From Bradyrhizobium sp. BRP22 (GTDB taxonomy: Bacteria; Pseudomonadota; Alphaproteobacteria; Rhizobiales; Xanthobacteraceae): 64,000 nucleotides of DNA. The notes beneath the pieces were generated by a model. It was not told where the DNA came from. It saw only the letters and a list, made by a program, of their open reading frames with translations, and did not search any database. Below are positions 55,410-64,000 of this stretch, piece after piece; positions within the stretch are counted from its first letter, which is position 1; each line of letters opens with the position of its first letter. The stretch lies in assembly GCF_020194175.1 (NCBI RefSeq), contig NZ_JADYVX010000005.1, positions 124,001 to 188,000 of the forward strand, written 5' to 3'. Position numbers and translations under genes: made by a program.

Positions 55410-56627
55410 ATGACCGACCAGACTGCGACCCTCGACGCCGCCGAATCTCGCCTACAAGCCTCCTCCGGCGTCGTGCAGATCGCGGTTCTGGCTGCCCTTG
55501 CGGCCACCGGCACGCTGGCCACCAACATCCTGCTGCCGTCGCTGCCGCAGATGGCGGCCTCGCTGAAGGTGACGACCCCGGCGGTCACGTCGGCCATCAC
55601 GATCTTTCTTGCCGTGTTCGCCCTTGGCCAGCTCGTGGTCGGCCCGATTTCGGACCGCTTCGGCCGTCGCTGGCCGGTCCTGATCGGTTTCGCGGTGTTC
55701 TTCGCCGGCAGCGTCTGGTGCAGTCTCGCAGAAGACCTCCCGAACCTTTTGATCGGCCGCGTCGTCCAGGCCGCCGGCGCCTGCGCAACCTCGGTGCTGT
55801 CGCGCGCCATTGCCCGCGACCTGTTCACGGGAGCCGCCCTGGCACGCGCGATGGCGCTGATCATGATCGCGATGGCGGCGGCGCCCGGCTTCTCTCCGCT
55901 GCTTGGCGGTGCGCTCGATCATTATTTCGGCTGGCGCTCGGAATTCGTGCTCGTCGCGGCCTTTGCGGCGCTCGGCGCCATCGCCTATGGCACCGCGCTC
56001 GGGGAAACCCATCATTCGACGCGGATCCCGCTAAACCCCCTCGCCATCACGCGCACTTATCTCGGCCTGATCGCAGATCGCCGCTTTGTGGTGCCGGCGG
56101 CGACTGTCAGTTTGATCCTGGGGAGCCTGTTTGCGATGTTCTCCGCCGCGCCGCGTATCTTGATCGAGGCGCTGCACTTTTCGCCGATCGAACTCGGCCT
56201 GTTCTTTGCCGGCACGGTGCTGATCGTGTTCGCCTCCGGCTGGCTCGCCACCAGGCTCGCACCGCGTCTTGGTCTCGATCGCTCGATCAAAGGCGCATTA
56301 TGGGCGGCAGCCGCCGGAGGCGTCGCGATGCTCCTGGTCTCGCTCTTCACCCCGGCCTTCCTGCCATTCCTCGGCGCGATGAGCGTGTTCCTGCTCGGCA
56401 TGGGCATCGTCAATCCGCTCGGCACCGCACAGGCGCTTTCGCCGTTCGGCGAGAAGGCAGGTGCGGCTTCCGCGCTGCTCGGCTTCTGGCAGATGATGAA
56501 TGCTGCAATCGGGGTTTGGCTCGCCGCGACCGTGTCGCACGCGGCGATGTTCGGCCTCGGCGTGGTGTTGACCGCATTCTCACTGATGGCGGTCGGCCTG
56601 TACGCGCTGCGGGCGAAACGAAGCTAG
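55410..56627 (+). CDS. Bcr/CflA-family drug efflux MFS transporter
   Basis: A 405-residue 12-helix exporter. N-terminal AALAATGTLATNILLPSLPQ, MAASLKVTTPAVTSAITIFL, FALGQLVVGPISDRFGRRWP (motif A), and LIGRVVQAAGACATSVLSRA with IARDLFTGAAL, the Bcr/CflA pattern. It exports drugs such as bicyclomycin or chloramphenicol in relatives. AGCGGGAAC lies upstream of the ATG at 55410. Its promoter region has a TATGATATAC motif (55374-55383). It is 130 bp after the headless MFS gene. Substrate unknown. Confidence 0.88.
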   Translation: MTDQTATLDAAESRLQASSGVVQIAVLAALAATGTLATNILLPSLPQMAASLKVTTPAVTSAITIFLAVFALGQLVVGPISDRFGRRWPVLIGFAVFFAGSVWCSLAEDLPNLLIGRVVQAAGACATSVLSRAIARDLFTGAALARAMALIMIAMAAAPGFSPLLGGALDHYFGWRSEFVLVAAFAALGAIAYGTALGETHHSTRIPLNPLAITRTYLGLIADRRFVVPAATVSLILGSLFAMFSAAPRILIEALHFSPIELGLFFAGTVLIVFASGWLATRLAPRLGLDRSIKGALWAAAAGGVAMLLVSLFTPAFLPFLGAMSVFLLGMGIVNPLGTAQALSPFGEKAGAASALLGFWQMMNAAIGVWLAATVSHAAMFGLGVVLTAFSLMAVGLYALRAKRS

Positions 56628-57096
56628 TTCGGCGCTGCGCGTTCTGCCCGACCGGGCGTCTGCCCTTCAATTTGTAGACTCGGCGGGCTCGTCGCGAAAA
56701 GCCAGACAAAGTCGTGTCCTCGTCTAGAACATGATCTCCGCGCAAACGCTTCGCGTTTGTCTCCACTTTTCCGGATCATGTTCTAGCCAGACGTCCGTCG
56801 GTTGCCGTGGTCGTTTTTCCGAAGAGTCCACTTGAATTTTCGAGCGCATCTCTCCGGGCGCCATTGTCCTTCGCGATGAATCGCATGCGAGAAAATCCTC
56901 GGTCGCTGAGCTTTTGGCAGCTCCTGATGGCAATGCCATCCCGGAGCGGGCAAGGCGCTAGCTGAGCGAGGCGTGCCAAAATGCCCTAAGGCGGGGCGGG
57001 CGATTGATTTGACCCGCCAAAGCTTCTCACCTACGCTGCCAGCCTTAGAACTGCGCCAATAAAAAAACCAAAGGCGCCTTTGGGAGGAGACGGGAA
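56628..57096. other. 469-bp intergenic region with one family D repeat
   Basis: Between the Bcr/CflA gene and the TRAP operon. It contains the family D element at 56724-56786 and the TRAP promoter. Open frames here are short and without domains. A poly-A run (57061-57067) and GGGAGGAG at 57082 precede dctP. Confidence 0.5.
56724..56786. repeat. Dispersed palindromic element, family D copy 3
   Basis: CTAGAACATGATC and GATCATGTTCTAG are perfect 13-bp complementary ends, with an inner GCAAACGCTTCGCGTTTG hairpin. Relatives at 5406 and 31111. It may terminate transcription from the efflux gene. Confidence 0.8.
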
Positions 57097-58233
57097 ATGC
57101 GCAAACGCATAACGGTCCTGTTCGCCTTCGTGGTGGCAGGTCTTTTCATGGCTTCGCCGGCCCCAGTGCTGTCCCAGGCCGCTCCGACGCCCTTGCTTCT
57201 GAAGGGACAGTCCTCACACCCCGCGGCAGCTAACTTCCACCAGATATTCAAGCTCTGGGCCGAAGAGGTCGAGAAGATGTCCGGTGGCCGGCTGAAGATC
57301 GAGACCATGCCGGGCGGGGCAATCGTCCCGCCGTTCGAAGTTTTCGACGCGACTTCGAAGGGCGTGCTTGACGTCGGCATGGCGCCCTTCGGGTACATCC
57401 AGGGTAGAAACACGGCCACAATTCCGATGTCGCACGGTCCGCTGTTCGGCATGGACGGGCAGGATTACTACGCCTGGTACTACGATGGCGGCGGCACCAA
57501 GCTGCTCGACGAATTCTACCGAGACGTGCTCAAACTGAACGTCGTCGGCTTCCCCATCCCGACCGACTACCCGCAAGGGCTTGGCTGGTTCAAGAAGCCG
57601 ATCAATGGCCTGGCCGACCTCAAGGGCTTGAAGTACCGCATCTACGGCATCGGCGCTGAGACCTACGGACGGCTTGGCGTCGCGGTCGTGACGATACCCG
57701 GGCAAGAAATCGTGCCGGCGATGGAGCGCGGCGTGATCGAGGGCGCGGAATGGATCAATTGCCTGGAGGACAAGAAGCTCGGTTTGCACAAGGTTGCCAA
57801 GCACTATTACACGCCGGGCATGCATGAGCCGGTGACCGGCGGGCAGCTTATGATCAATGCAGACGTCTGGAAGAAGCTTACGCCCGACCTGCAGGAGATC
57901 GTCAAGGTGGCGTCCGTGTACGCCACGAACATGCGCAATTTCGCGTTCAACCGCGAAACCGCGGACGCCTGCCAGGAACTGCTGAAGGAAGGAGTTCAGA
58001 TCCATCGCACGCCGGACGAGGTTCTGAAGAACTTCCTGGACGAGTGGGAAAAGATCCAGGCCGAGTACGCCGCGAAGAATCCCTTCTATCAGAAGGTGAT
58101 CGACAGTCAGAAGAAGTACGCGGAGACCGTGGTGCCCTTCCGCCTGTCGTGGTGGCCACCGTACGACTTTGCGGGGCTCTATTACTGGAAGGACAAGATC
58201 TACCGCAAGGCGGCGGAAGCGCCTGCGAAATAG
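57097..58233 (+). CDS. TRAP transporter periplasmic binding protein (DctP family)
   Basis: A 378-residue DctP-type protein. The signal is ITVLFAFVVAGLFMASPAPV. The core has LLLKGQSSHPAAANFHQIFK, LWAEEVEKMSGGRLKIETMP, GGAIVPPFEVFDATSKGVLD and LKGLKYRIYGIGAETYGRLG, the last with the conserved Arg for the carboxylate, and IPGQEIVPAMERGVIEGAEW. The layout resembles alpha-keto acid binders (TakP). GGGAGGAG is 7-14 nt before the ATG at 57097. DctQ and DctM follow. Ligand is a small carboxylate, unidentified. Confidence 0.93.
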   Translation: MRKRITVLFAFVVAGLFMASPAPVLSQAAPTPLLLKGQSSHPAAANFHQIFKLWAEEVEKMSGGRLKIETMPGGAIVPPFEVFDATSKGVLDVGMAPFGYIQGRNTATIPMSHGPLFGMDGQDYYAWYYDGGGTKLLDEFYRDVLKLNVVGFPIPTDYPQGLGWFKKPINGLADLKGLKYRIYGIGAETYGRLGVAVVTIPGQEIVPAMERGVIEGAEWINCLEDKKLGLHKVAKHYYTPGMHEPVTGGQLMINADVWKKLTPDLQEIVKVASVYATNMRNFAFNRETADACQELLKEGVQIHRTPDEVLKNFLDEWEKIQAEYAAKNPFYQKVIDSQKKYAETVVPFRLSWWPPYDFAGLYYWKDKIYRKAAEAPAK

Positions 58234-58369
58234 AGAGCCGGCACGCGTAGCCCGCGACCTGTGCTGCGGCGGGCCGCCGGATTCTCCGGCGCCTTCCCGG
58301 CGCAGGTACTTCCTCGTGAGGGGTACTGGCGGGCTGTGCTTCGCATGACACTGGCAAAGGGGAGCATCG

Positions 58370-58960
58370 ATGCCGGCAGACACCGCGACGTCGCGCGCTG
58401 ACGGCCCAAGCGGCGATTTCCCGCGGGCGTTCTACGCGGTCATTCGCGGGATCGACCATTTCTCCGATATCACCGGGAAGCTGATCGCCCTCTCGATGCT
58501 TTTCCTCGTGGTGTCGATCACCTACGAAGTCGTCGCGCGCTATTTCTTTCGCGCGCCGACAATCTGGGTCTACGAATCAAGCTACATGGTGAACGGCGCG
58601 GCGTTCATGCTGGGCTGCGGCTATGCGCTGCTCAAGGGCGCGCATGTCCGCACCGATATCTTCTGGGACAATTATTCCGAACGTGCCAAGGGCATCATCG
58701 ATCTCGCCTCGTACCTGATCCTCTTCTTCCCGACGATGATCACCATGATGATGATCAGCGTCGATGATGCCTGGAGTTCGTACATACTCGACGAACGTTC
58801 GCAGGAGAGCATCTGGCGGGCGATCATGTGGCCCTTCCGCGCTTCGATCCCGTTGTCAGCGCTTCTCTTCATGATTCAGGGCATCTCCGAAGCGCTCAAG
58901 TGCTGGTACCAGATTCGTTTCGGGCGCGAGTTCCAGCATCGGGAGAAACTCGAAGTATGA
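58370..58960 (+). CDS. TRAP transporter small permease (DctQ)
   Basis: A 196-residue protein with four helices: ITGKLIALSMLFLVVSITYE, VVARYFFRAPTIWVYESSYM, LASYLILFFPTMITMMMISV and IPLSALLFMIQGISEALKCW. The pattern VVARYFFRAPTIWVYE is a DctQ hallmark. AAAGGGGAG is 6 nt before the ATG at 58370. It overlaps dctM by ATGA. It works with the DctP and DctM partners on either side. Confidence 0.93.
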   Translation: MPADTATSRADGPSGDFPRAFYAVIRGIDHFSDITGKLIALSMLFLVVSITYEVVARYFFRAPTIWVYESSYMVNGAAFMLGCGYALLKGAHVRTDIFWDNYSERAKGIIDLASYLILFFPTMITMMMISVDDAWSSYILDERSQESIWRAIMWPFRASIPLSALLFMIQGISEALKCWYQIRFGREFQHREKLEV

Positions 58961-60363
58961 CCGGGCTCGAGCTCCTCGGCATGGTGATGTTGCTGGTGAT
59001 GCTGGCAGCGATCTTCATCGGCCTGCCGATCAGCTTCACCCTGCTCTTCCTCGCGCTGATCTTCGGCTACTTTGGTCTTGGCGTCCGCGTCTTCAACCTC
59101 GCATATCTGCAAACCATTGGTCTGATGAAGCAGGATGAGTTCGTTGCGGTCCCGATGTTTATCCTGATGGGATATGTGTGCGACCAGGCGGGCCTCATGG
59201 AACGGCTGTTCAAGGCGTTCCGTGATCTGTTCGCGCCGGTGCATGGCGCGCTCTATGTGGTGGTGATCGTGACCGCGACCCTGTTCGGCATCGCCGCGGG
59301 CACGGTCGGAGCGACGGTTGCGCTGCTCGGCATCATGGCCGGCCCGATGATGATCAAGGCCGGCTACGACGTGCGCATGTCCGCCGGCGCCATCGCGGCC
59401 GGCGGCACGCTGGGCATCCTCATCCCGCCATCCGTGATGCTCGTGGTGATGGCGCCTGTGCTCGATATCTCGATCATCGATCTGTACGCGGCCGCGTTCG
59501 GCCCCGGCTTTCTGCTGTCGGGCATGTACATCGTCTACACGCTGGCGCGCAGCTACTGGAATCCCAAGCTCGGCCCGCCCGTCCCGAAGGAGGAGCGGCC
59601 CGACTCGATAAGAACCGTATTGTGGGAGTGCCTCGTCGGCCTCGTCCCGGTCACCGTTCTCACCATCATGACTCTGGGCGTGATCCTCGCTGGCCTGACC
59701 ACGGCTGCCGAAGCCGCCGCACTTGGCGCGCTCGGCGCCATCCTGCTCGTCATCGCATACGGCCGCTTCACCTGGCGCGGGCTGCTCGACGCCTGCTACA
59801 ACACGCTCGCGACGACCAGCATGGTGTTGTTCCTCGCAGTCGCCTCCAATGTTTTTGGCGCCGTGTTCGCCTGGCTTGGCACCGCCAACTGGATCACCAA
59901 CGTGCTGCTTGCAGCGCCGTTGCCCGCATGGGGGACGATGACGCTGCTGCTGACCGTCATCTTCCTGCTCGGCTGGCCTTTCGAATGGCCGGCGATCGTG
60001 CTCATCTTCCTGCCGTTGCTCGCCCCCGTCGCCAAGGGGCTGGGGTACGACATGGTGTGGTTCGGCTGCATCGTGGCAGTGGTGTTGCAGACCGCATTCC
60101 TTTCGCCGCCGGTGGCGATGTCAGCCTATTACCTCAAGCAAGTGGTCAAGGAGTGGAATCTGAAACTCATTTACCGCGGCATGGCGGATTTCATGGTGAT
60201 CCAGTGCATATGCGTGGCACTGGTCCTGGCGTTTCCGGCAATTGCCATGTGGTTCCCGAACTGGCTCGACGCGCGCCGCAAAGCGGAGCAGTCCATTCAG
60301 CTCATGCATCCTCTGCCAGCCAACGCCCTGTTGGAGGAGGGGAGAGTCAGGATCATGCGCTGA
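58957..60363 (+). CDS. TRAP transporter large permease (DctM)
   Basis: A 468-residue protein of about 12 helices driving Na+- or H+-coupled uptake. DctM motifs are VAVPMFILMGYVCDQAGLME, AAGTVGATVALLGIMAGPMM, SAGAIAAGGTLGILIPPSVM and GLTTAAEAAALGALGAI. The start at 58957 overlaps the dctQ stop (ATGA), coupling the two. Some long TRAP fusions have an extra N-terminal extension; this one does not. It is last in the TRAP operon. Confidence 0.94.
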   Translation: MTGLELLGMVMLLVMLAAIFIGLPISFTLLFLALIFGYFGLGVRVFNLAYLQTIGLMKQDEFVAVPMFILMGYVCDQAGLMERLFKAFRDLFAPVHGALYVVVIVTATLFGIAAGTVGATVALLGIMAGPMMIKAGYDVRMSAGAIAAGGTLGILIPPSVMLVVMAPVLDISIIDLYAAAFGPGFLLSGMYIVYTLARSYWNPKLGPPVPKEERPDSIRTVLWECLVGLVPVTVLTIMTLGVILAGLTTAAEAAALGALGAILLVIAYGRFTWRGLLDACYNTLATTSMVLFLAVASNVFGAVFAWLGTANWITNVLLAAPLPAWGTMTLLLTVIFLLGWPFEWPAIVLIFLPLLAPVAKGLGYDMVWFGCIVAVVLQTAFLSPPVAMSAYYLKQVVKEWNLKLIYRGMADFMVIQCICVALVLAFPAIAMWFPNWLDARRKAEQSIQLMHPLPANALLEEGRVRIMR

Positions 60364-60455
60364 CGCGGGTAGATTCCGCGCGAAGGCGCTGGACTATCCT
60401 TGCCTATGGCGAATCCGCGCGGCCTCACCGAGGACAACCTCTTGAGGCTCCACAG

Positions 60456-61715
60456 CTAGCTCGCGAGGTAGCGCTCGTACTTTCCGGCCACGACCTCGTC
60501 CGCAGCGACGTCCGGATTAAGCGTATAGAGATCCTGCGCCCGGCTGATGCCGCGCAGCGCAAAGCGGCCGGTCGAAACCAGATAGTTCCGCCCTGCCCCA
60601 TCCAGGCCGTCCCGGAACGCCTGCGAGGTCAAGAGCTCCCGATCGACCGAGCTGCACATCGAAGCGATCCGGCTGACTTCATTGACCGCAGGTCCCACCA
60701 CCGTGAAATCAAGCCGGTCCTCGCTGCCGATATTGCCATAGAACACCTCGCCCACATGCAATCCGACATAGGCTGACGTGGTCGGCCGCCCCTGAGTGGC
60801 GCGGCGGGCGTTGAGCGCCTGCAAATTGCGGCGGAAGCGGTGCTCGGCGCGGAGCGCCGCCCGTTTTGCGATCCCCATGTTCTCCTGCGTGAACATCGCC
60901 AGCACGCCGTCGCCGATCAGCTTCAGCACCTCGCCGCCGGCGTCATGGATGGCGTCGATCGAAGCCTGCGCATAATCGTTGAGGAAAGGGATGATCTCGT
61001 CCGGCCCGATGCGCTCGCTGATCGCGGTCGAGCCGCGAACGTCCGAATACCACAACACCGCCTTGATACGCTCGGTGATGCCGCGCGAGATGCGGCCGCG
61101 CATCACCTGCTCGGCGGTCTCTCGCCCCAGATAGACGCGCGCCAAGGTGCGCGCGATGTCGACTTGCGCTGCCGACTTCACCGCGAGCCCCAGCACCGGC
61201 ACCAGATCGCGCAGCGCCGCCATGTGATGTGCGTCGAACCCCTCGGACCGGCGGGTGGTCCAGTAGGAGTAGAAGCAGTCCATCTCGCCGATCGTGCCGG
61301 CTTCGCCGAACCGGTGCACGAAGGCGACGAAATGCTTGTGGCCCTTCTCCGCAATCTCGTTGATCATCGAGAAATCGAGCGTGGCGCAATCGGCCAGGTC
61401 GATCGCCATCTCGTCGTGCCCGTTTTGCAGCATGTGGTAGAAGATCGAACGTCGCCAGGTCTGCCCGGCATCGCCGCTGGAGGTCGAGCCATACTCAAAA
61501 ATGTCGCTCTCGTTGGTCTCGGCGTCGTTCCAGCGGAACCCGCGGCCCTCGAAGATCGGGTGGAGCGTGTCGATGAAGACCAAGCCGCGCGACAACGGTA
61601 TGCCGCCGGCGCGGCAGCGCTCGCAGAAACCGCGCAACAGATCGTTCTCGGAGAGGCCTGTCAGGCCCTGGCTGACCAGCCAGTTCATCAGGCGCAGGCG
61701 GGGAGCAAGTTCCAT
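60456..61715 (-). CDS. Adenylate/guanylate cyclase domain protein
   Basis: A 419-residue cytoplasmic protein. The class III catalytic domain is in the C-terminal half: IKAVLWYSDVRGSTAISERI with the first metal Asp, GGEVLKLIGDGVLAMFTQEN with the second, and YVGLHVGEVFYGNIGSEDRL, DFTVVGPAVNEVSRIASMC. The N-terminal half (LMNWLVSQGLTGLSENDLLR, GFCERCRAGGIPLSRGLVFI) is a conserved rhizobial sensor-like domain. The ATG at 61715 is used; a GTG at 61775 would add 20 residues. Nucleotide specificity cannot be decided. Divergent from the MFS gene at 61827. Confidence 0.88.
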   Translation of the reverse strand: MELAPRLRLMNWLVSQGLTGLSENDLLRGFCERCRAGGIPLSRGLVFIDTLHPIFEGRGFRWNDAETNESDIFEYGSTSSGDAGQTWRRSIFYHMLQNGHDEMAIDLADCATLDFSMINEIAEKGHKHFVAFVHRFGEAGTIGEMDCFYSYWTTRRSEGFDAHHMAALRDLVPVLGLAVKSAAQVDIARTLARVYLGRETAEQVMRGRISRGITERIKAVLWYSDVRGSTAISERIGPDEIIPFLNDYAQASIDAIHDAGGEVLKLIGDGVLAMFTQENMGIAKRAALRAEHRFRRNLQALNARRATQGRPTTSAYVGLHVGEVFYGNIGSEDRLDFTVVGPAVNEVSRIASMCSSVDRELLTSQAFRDGLDGAGRNYLVSTGRFALRGISRAQDLYTLNPDVAADEVVAGKYERYLAS

Positions 61716-61826
61716 GCGCCGATTATGCCGGGCAATCGTGTCGCCCGAAAGATCGGTTGGCGGCCTTGACGACACTTCTGTGACCGGGGCAAATGCCTAA
61801 ACAGAAGACAGAAACGCGACGGCCCG

Positions 61827-62987
61827 ATGAGCGCCCGGCAGCTCCCGATCATTCTGGCGCTCGGCACCACCCAGACCCTGGCCTGGGCCTCGAGCTATTA
61901 CCTGCCCGCGGTGCTCGCCGATCCCATCGCGCGCGATCTCGGCATTGCACCCAACTGGATCTTCGCCGCTTTCTCCGCCTCATTGGTGCTTTCGGCCCTG
62001 CTCGGCCCCCGGATCGGCCGCCAGATCGACCTCGTCGGCGGCAGGTCCGTGCTGTCGATCTCAAATCTGACCCTGGCGGCCGGGCTGGTGCTGCTCGGCC
62101 TCACGCAGTCCATTCCGCTGCTGTTGCTTGCATGGCTCTTCCTCGGCATCGGCATGGGATACGGCCTCTATGATGCCGCGTTCGGTGCGCTCGGGCGCAT
62201 CTATGGCGAAGCGGCGCGGCGGCCGATCACGGGCATCACGCTGATGGCGGGCTTTGCCTCCACCGTCGGCTGGCCACTGAGCGCGTGGGGGCTGGAGACG
62301 ATCGGCTGGCGCGACACCTGCTTTGCCTGGGCGGCGGCCCACCTTCTGATCGGCCTGCCGCTCAACTGGCTGATGCTGCCGCCAGTGCCCGGCGCCAAGG
62401 CCGCGGCGGCAAATGCGGTGAAGCCGCATATCCCGATCGACCGCCCCATGATCCTGCTGGCGTTTGCGTTTGCGACCGCCTGGACCGTCACCGGCGCGAT
62501 GGCGGCGCATTTCCCGCGCATCCTGGAGGCGGCCGGCGCGACCCCGGTGCAGGCAATCGCCGCCGGCGCCCTGATCGGTCCGGCGCAGGTCGGGGCGCGC
62601 GTGATCGAGGCATGGCTGCTCAGCCGTTATCACCCGCTGCTCTCGACCGAGCTCGCCTGTCTCGGCCACCCGATCGGCGCCGCGATCGTGGCAATCGCCG
62701 GCGGCGGCGCAGCAAGCGTCTTCGCGCTTTGCCACGGCGCCGGCAACGGCATCCTGACGATTTCCCGCGGCACCTTGCCGCTCGCGATCTTCGGCGCGCA
62801 GAACTACGCCTACCGCCTCGGCATCATCGGCGCACCGGCCCGGATGGCGCAGGCAGCAGCCCCGCTGCTCTTCGGGCTGCTGCTCGACCATATGGGTAGC
62901 GGCATCCTGATCGTCTCCTCGGCGCTCAGCCTGGCGGCGCTCGGCGCACTGCTCTTGCTGCGCCAGAAGCGCGTGTCGCCGCAATAG
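61827..62987 (+). CDS. MFS transporter
   Basis: A 386-residue 12-helix protein: ILALGTTQTLAWASSYYLPA, VLADPIARDLGIAPNWIFAA, FSASLVLSALLGPRIGRQID with a weak motif A, LAWLFLGIGMGYGLYDAAFG and RLGIIGAPARMAQAAAPLLF. No substrate can be inferred. ATG at 61827 begins directly before TM1. It is divergent from the cyclase gene with a 111-bp gap. RidA follows on the same strand, 77 bp later. Confidence 0.85.
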   Translation: MSARQLPIILALGTTQTLAWASSYYLPAVLADPIARDLGIAPNWIFAAFSASLVLSALLGPRIGRQIDLVGGRSVLSISNLTLAAGLVLLGLTQSIPLLLLAWLFLGIGMGYGLYDAAFGALGRIYGEAARRPITGITLMAGFASTVGWPLSAWGLETIGWRDTCFAWAAAHLLIGLPLNWLMLPPVPGAKAAAANAVKPHIPIDRPMILLAFAFATAWTVTGAMAAHFPRILEAAGATPVQAIAAGALIGPAQVGARVIEAWLLSRYHPLLSTELACLGHPIGAAIVAIAGGGAASVFALCHGAGNGILTISRGTLPLAIFGAQNYAYRLGIIGAPARMAQAAAPLLFGLLLDHMGSGILIVSSALSLAALGALLLLRQKRVSPQ

Positions 62988-63064
62988 GCACCCTTCCCTT
63001 CGCGCGCCGTTTCGCGCACAACTTGATCCCAGAAGCCCGACAATCGATTGGGAAGGCAGTAGTC

Positions 63065-63481
63065 ATGGCAAGCGAAATGCCGCCGTCGATCCGACGCATC
63101 AATCCGCCAGAGCTCGGGACACCTCCCGGCTATTCACAGGTTGTGGAAGCCACCGCTCGCCGCTTCATCTTCATCGCCGGCCAAACCGCCGCGGACCAGG
63201 ACGGGGCTGTCATTGGAAAAGGTGATTTCGGTGTCCAGGCAGAGCGGGTGTTTGAGAATCTTACCGCCGCGCTTCGCGCAAGCGGCTGCACGCCAGCCAA
63301 TCTCGTGAAACTTACCGTGTTTCTCACGGACATGAACAATCTCGCTCGCTATCGCGAAGCGCGCAGCCGTTTCTTCGCTTCGGTTACGCCCGCAGCCGCG
63401 CCGGCGGTAACGCTGGTGGAAGTATCAAAGCTCTACGGCCCCGATTTCCTGATCGAGGTCGAGGCGATCGCAGCCGCTTGA
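63065..63481 (+). CDS. RidA-family protein (reactive imine deaminase)
   Basis: A 138-residue RidA/YjgF protein: RINPPELGTPPGYSQVVEAT, ARRFIFIAGQTAADQDGAVI, GDFGVQAERVFENLTAALRA, LVKLTVFLTDMNNLARYREA and APAVTLVEVSKLYGPDFLIE. The catalytic Arg usually in NLVYV-R-T positions is not in the standard context, so activity may differ from RidA itself. GGGAAGG precedes the ATG at 63065. It is convergent with the DmeF gene (24 bp). Confidence 0.9.
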   Translation: MASEMPPSIRRINPPELGTPPGYSQVVEATARRFIFIAGQTAADQDGAVIGKGDFGVQAERVFENLTAALRASGCTPANLVKLTVFLTDMNNLARYREARSRFFASVTPAAAPAVTLVEVSKLYGPDFLIEVEAIAAA

Positions 63482-63505
63482 GGCTTCGCCCAATCGCGCC
63501 TGGCC

Positions 63506-64000
63506 TCAAGGCGCGTGCGCCGGCTCGTGGTGCGGACAGGCCTCGACCTCGATCGTGATATGGCTGAGGCCGAGCAGACCGCCGAGGCGGCGCTTGTAGG
63601 TGACGGGCGGCAGCGGATGGTCGGAAACGACCGAGATTACCGCCGCGCGATGGCCGGGGCCGACCTGCCAGAGATGCAGATCAGTCACGCGGTCACCCTT
63701 GATCTCGAGCCGCTCGCGAATGACGGCTTCGAGCTTCTTGTCGGGGCTGACATCGAGCAGAACAGCGCCTGACGCCTTGATCAGGCCGTAGGCCCAGCTC
63801 GCGATCACCGCACTGCCGATGATCCCGACCGCCGGATCGGCCCAAACCCATCCCGCGGACATCGCAACCAGCAACGCCGCAATGGCGAGAATGGAGGTCG
63901 CGGCATCCGCCATCACGTGGACATAGGCGGCACGAAGATTGTTGTCGTGGTGGTGATGATGATCGTCGTCGTGATCATGGGCATGGCCACGACCGTGATG
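63506..64000 (-). CDS. DmeF-type cation diffusion facilitator (N-terminus beyond window)
   Basis: The last 164 residues of a CDF metal exporter. A His-rich loop (HAHDHDDDHHHHH) is followed by NNLRAAYVHVMADAATSILA, IAALLVAMSAGWVWADPAVG, IIGSAVIASWAYGLIKASGA, VLLDVSPDKK and the C-terminal cytoplasmic domain VTDLHLWQVGPGHRAAVISV. The HD-type site VHVMAD is the metal-site of the family. This matches DmeF (Co2+/Ni2+). Its N-terminal half lies beyond the right edge. Convergent with RidA. Confidence 0.88.
   Translation of the reverse strand, partial: HHGRGHAHDHDDDHHHHHDNNLRAAYVHVMADAATSILAIAALLVAMSAGWVWADPAVGIIGSAVIASWAYGLIKASGAVLLDVSPDKKLEAVIRERLEIKGDRVTDLHLWQVGPGHRAAVISVVSDHPLPPVTYKRRLGGLLGLSHITIEVEACPHHEPAHAP

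Overview
The window is chromosomal DNA of a high-GC alphaproteobacterium, most probably Bradyrhizobium or a close relative in the Nitrobacteraceae. The evidence is the gene order (yceD-plsX-fabH-ihfA-merR; glyA-nrdR-ribD-ribE-ribH-nusB-thiL; ldtR-DUF6163-hemB), the K+-independent H+-pyrophosphatase, the porin type (mature start ADLPVKAK), orphan Bug-type binding proteins, DUF3606/DUF2934 mini-genes, and many dispersed palindromic intergenic repeats of the kind scattered through Bradyrhizobium genomes. The species assignment is inference.

Layout. 1-1.6 kb: a LysR regulator (cut by the window edge) divergent from an orphan tricarboxylate-type binding protein. 1.7-8.4 kb: exopolysaccharide genes (chain-length regulator with a decayed ATPase domain, glycosyltransferase, polyprenyl-phosphate sugar transferase, O-antigen-ligase-like polymerase). 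8.4-12.5 kb: a MarR regulator divergent from an FAD monooxygenase around a perfect inverted repeat, then an enoyl-reductase-like protein and a DUF169 protein. 12.8-17 kb: an unusual four-gene run (membrane-anchored coiled-coil/Sel1 protein, TAXI-like binding protein, VasI/TagO-like protein, DsrE-like protein). 17-26 kb: YdcF, formamidase-like, acyl-CoA synthetase, GrlR-like, GcrA-like, SDR, and a regulator/beta-propeller pair. 26-30.3 kb: an accessory strip of very small genes, partial duplications and AT-rich leaders ending at tRNA-Pro(GGG).

30.4-49.9 kb is mostly housekeeping: MerR, ihfA, fabH, plsX, yceD, a cytochrome bc1 chaperone and bamE; then a Bug protein, hppA, the thiL to glyA operon with repeats between several genes, a 1.2-kb repeat mosaic, two mini-genes, ldtR, DUF6163 and hemB. 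50-64 kb: RDD protein, leucyl/arginyl transferase, mntH with a likely Fur/Mur operator, a porin fused at a sharp breakpoint to a headless MFS transporter, a Bcr/CflA exporter, a complete DctPQM TRAP transporter, an adenylate/guanylate cyclase, another MFS protein, RidA, and a DmeF-type cation exporter cut by the right edge.

The points most worth following are the 12.8-17 kb cassette with its exactly periodic coiled coil, the porin/MFS breakpoint (deletion or misassembly), the degenerate tyrosine-kinase-like domain in the polysaccharide co-polymerase, the truncated 41-codon membrane-protein remnant coupled to its neighbour, and the tRNA-proximal mini-gene strip. No CRISPR array, prophage, insertion sequence or rRNA operon was seen.
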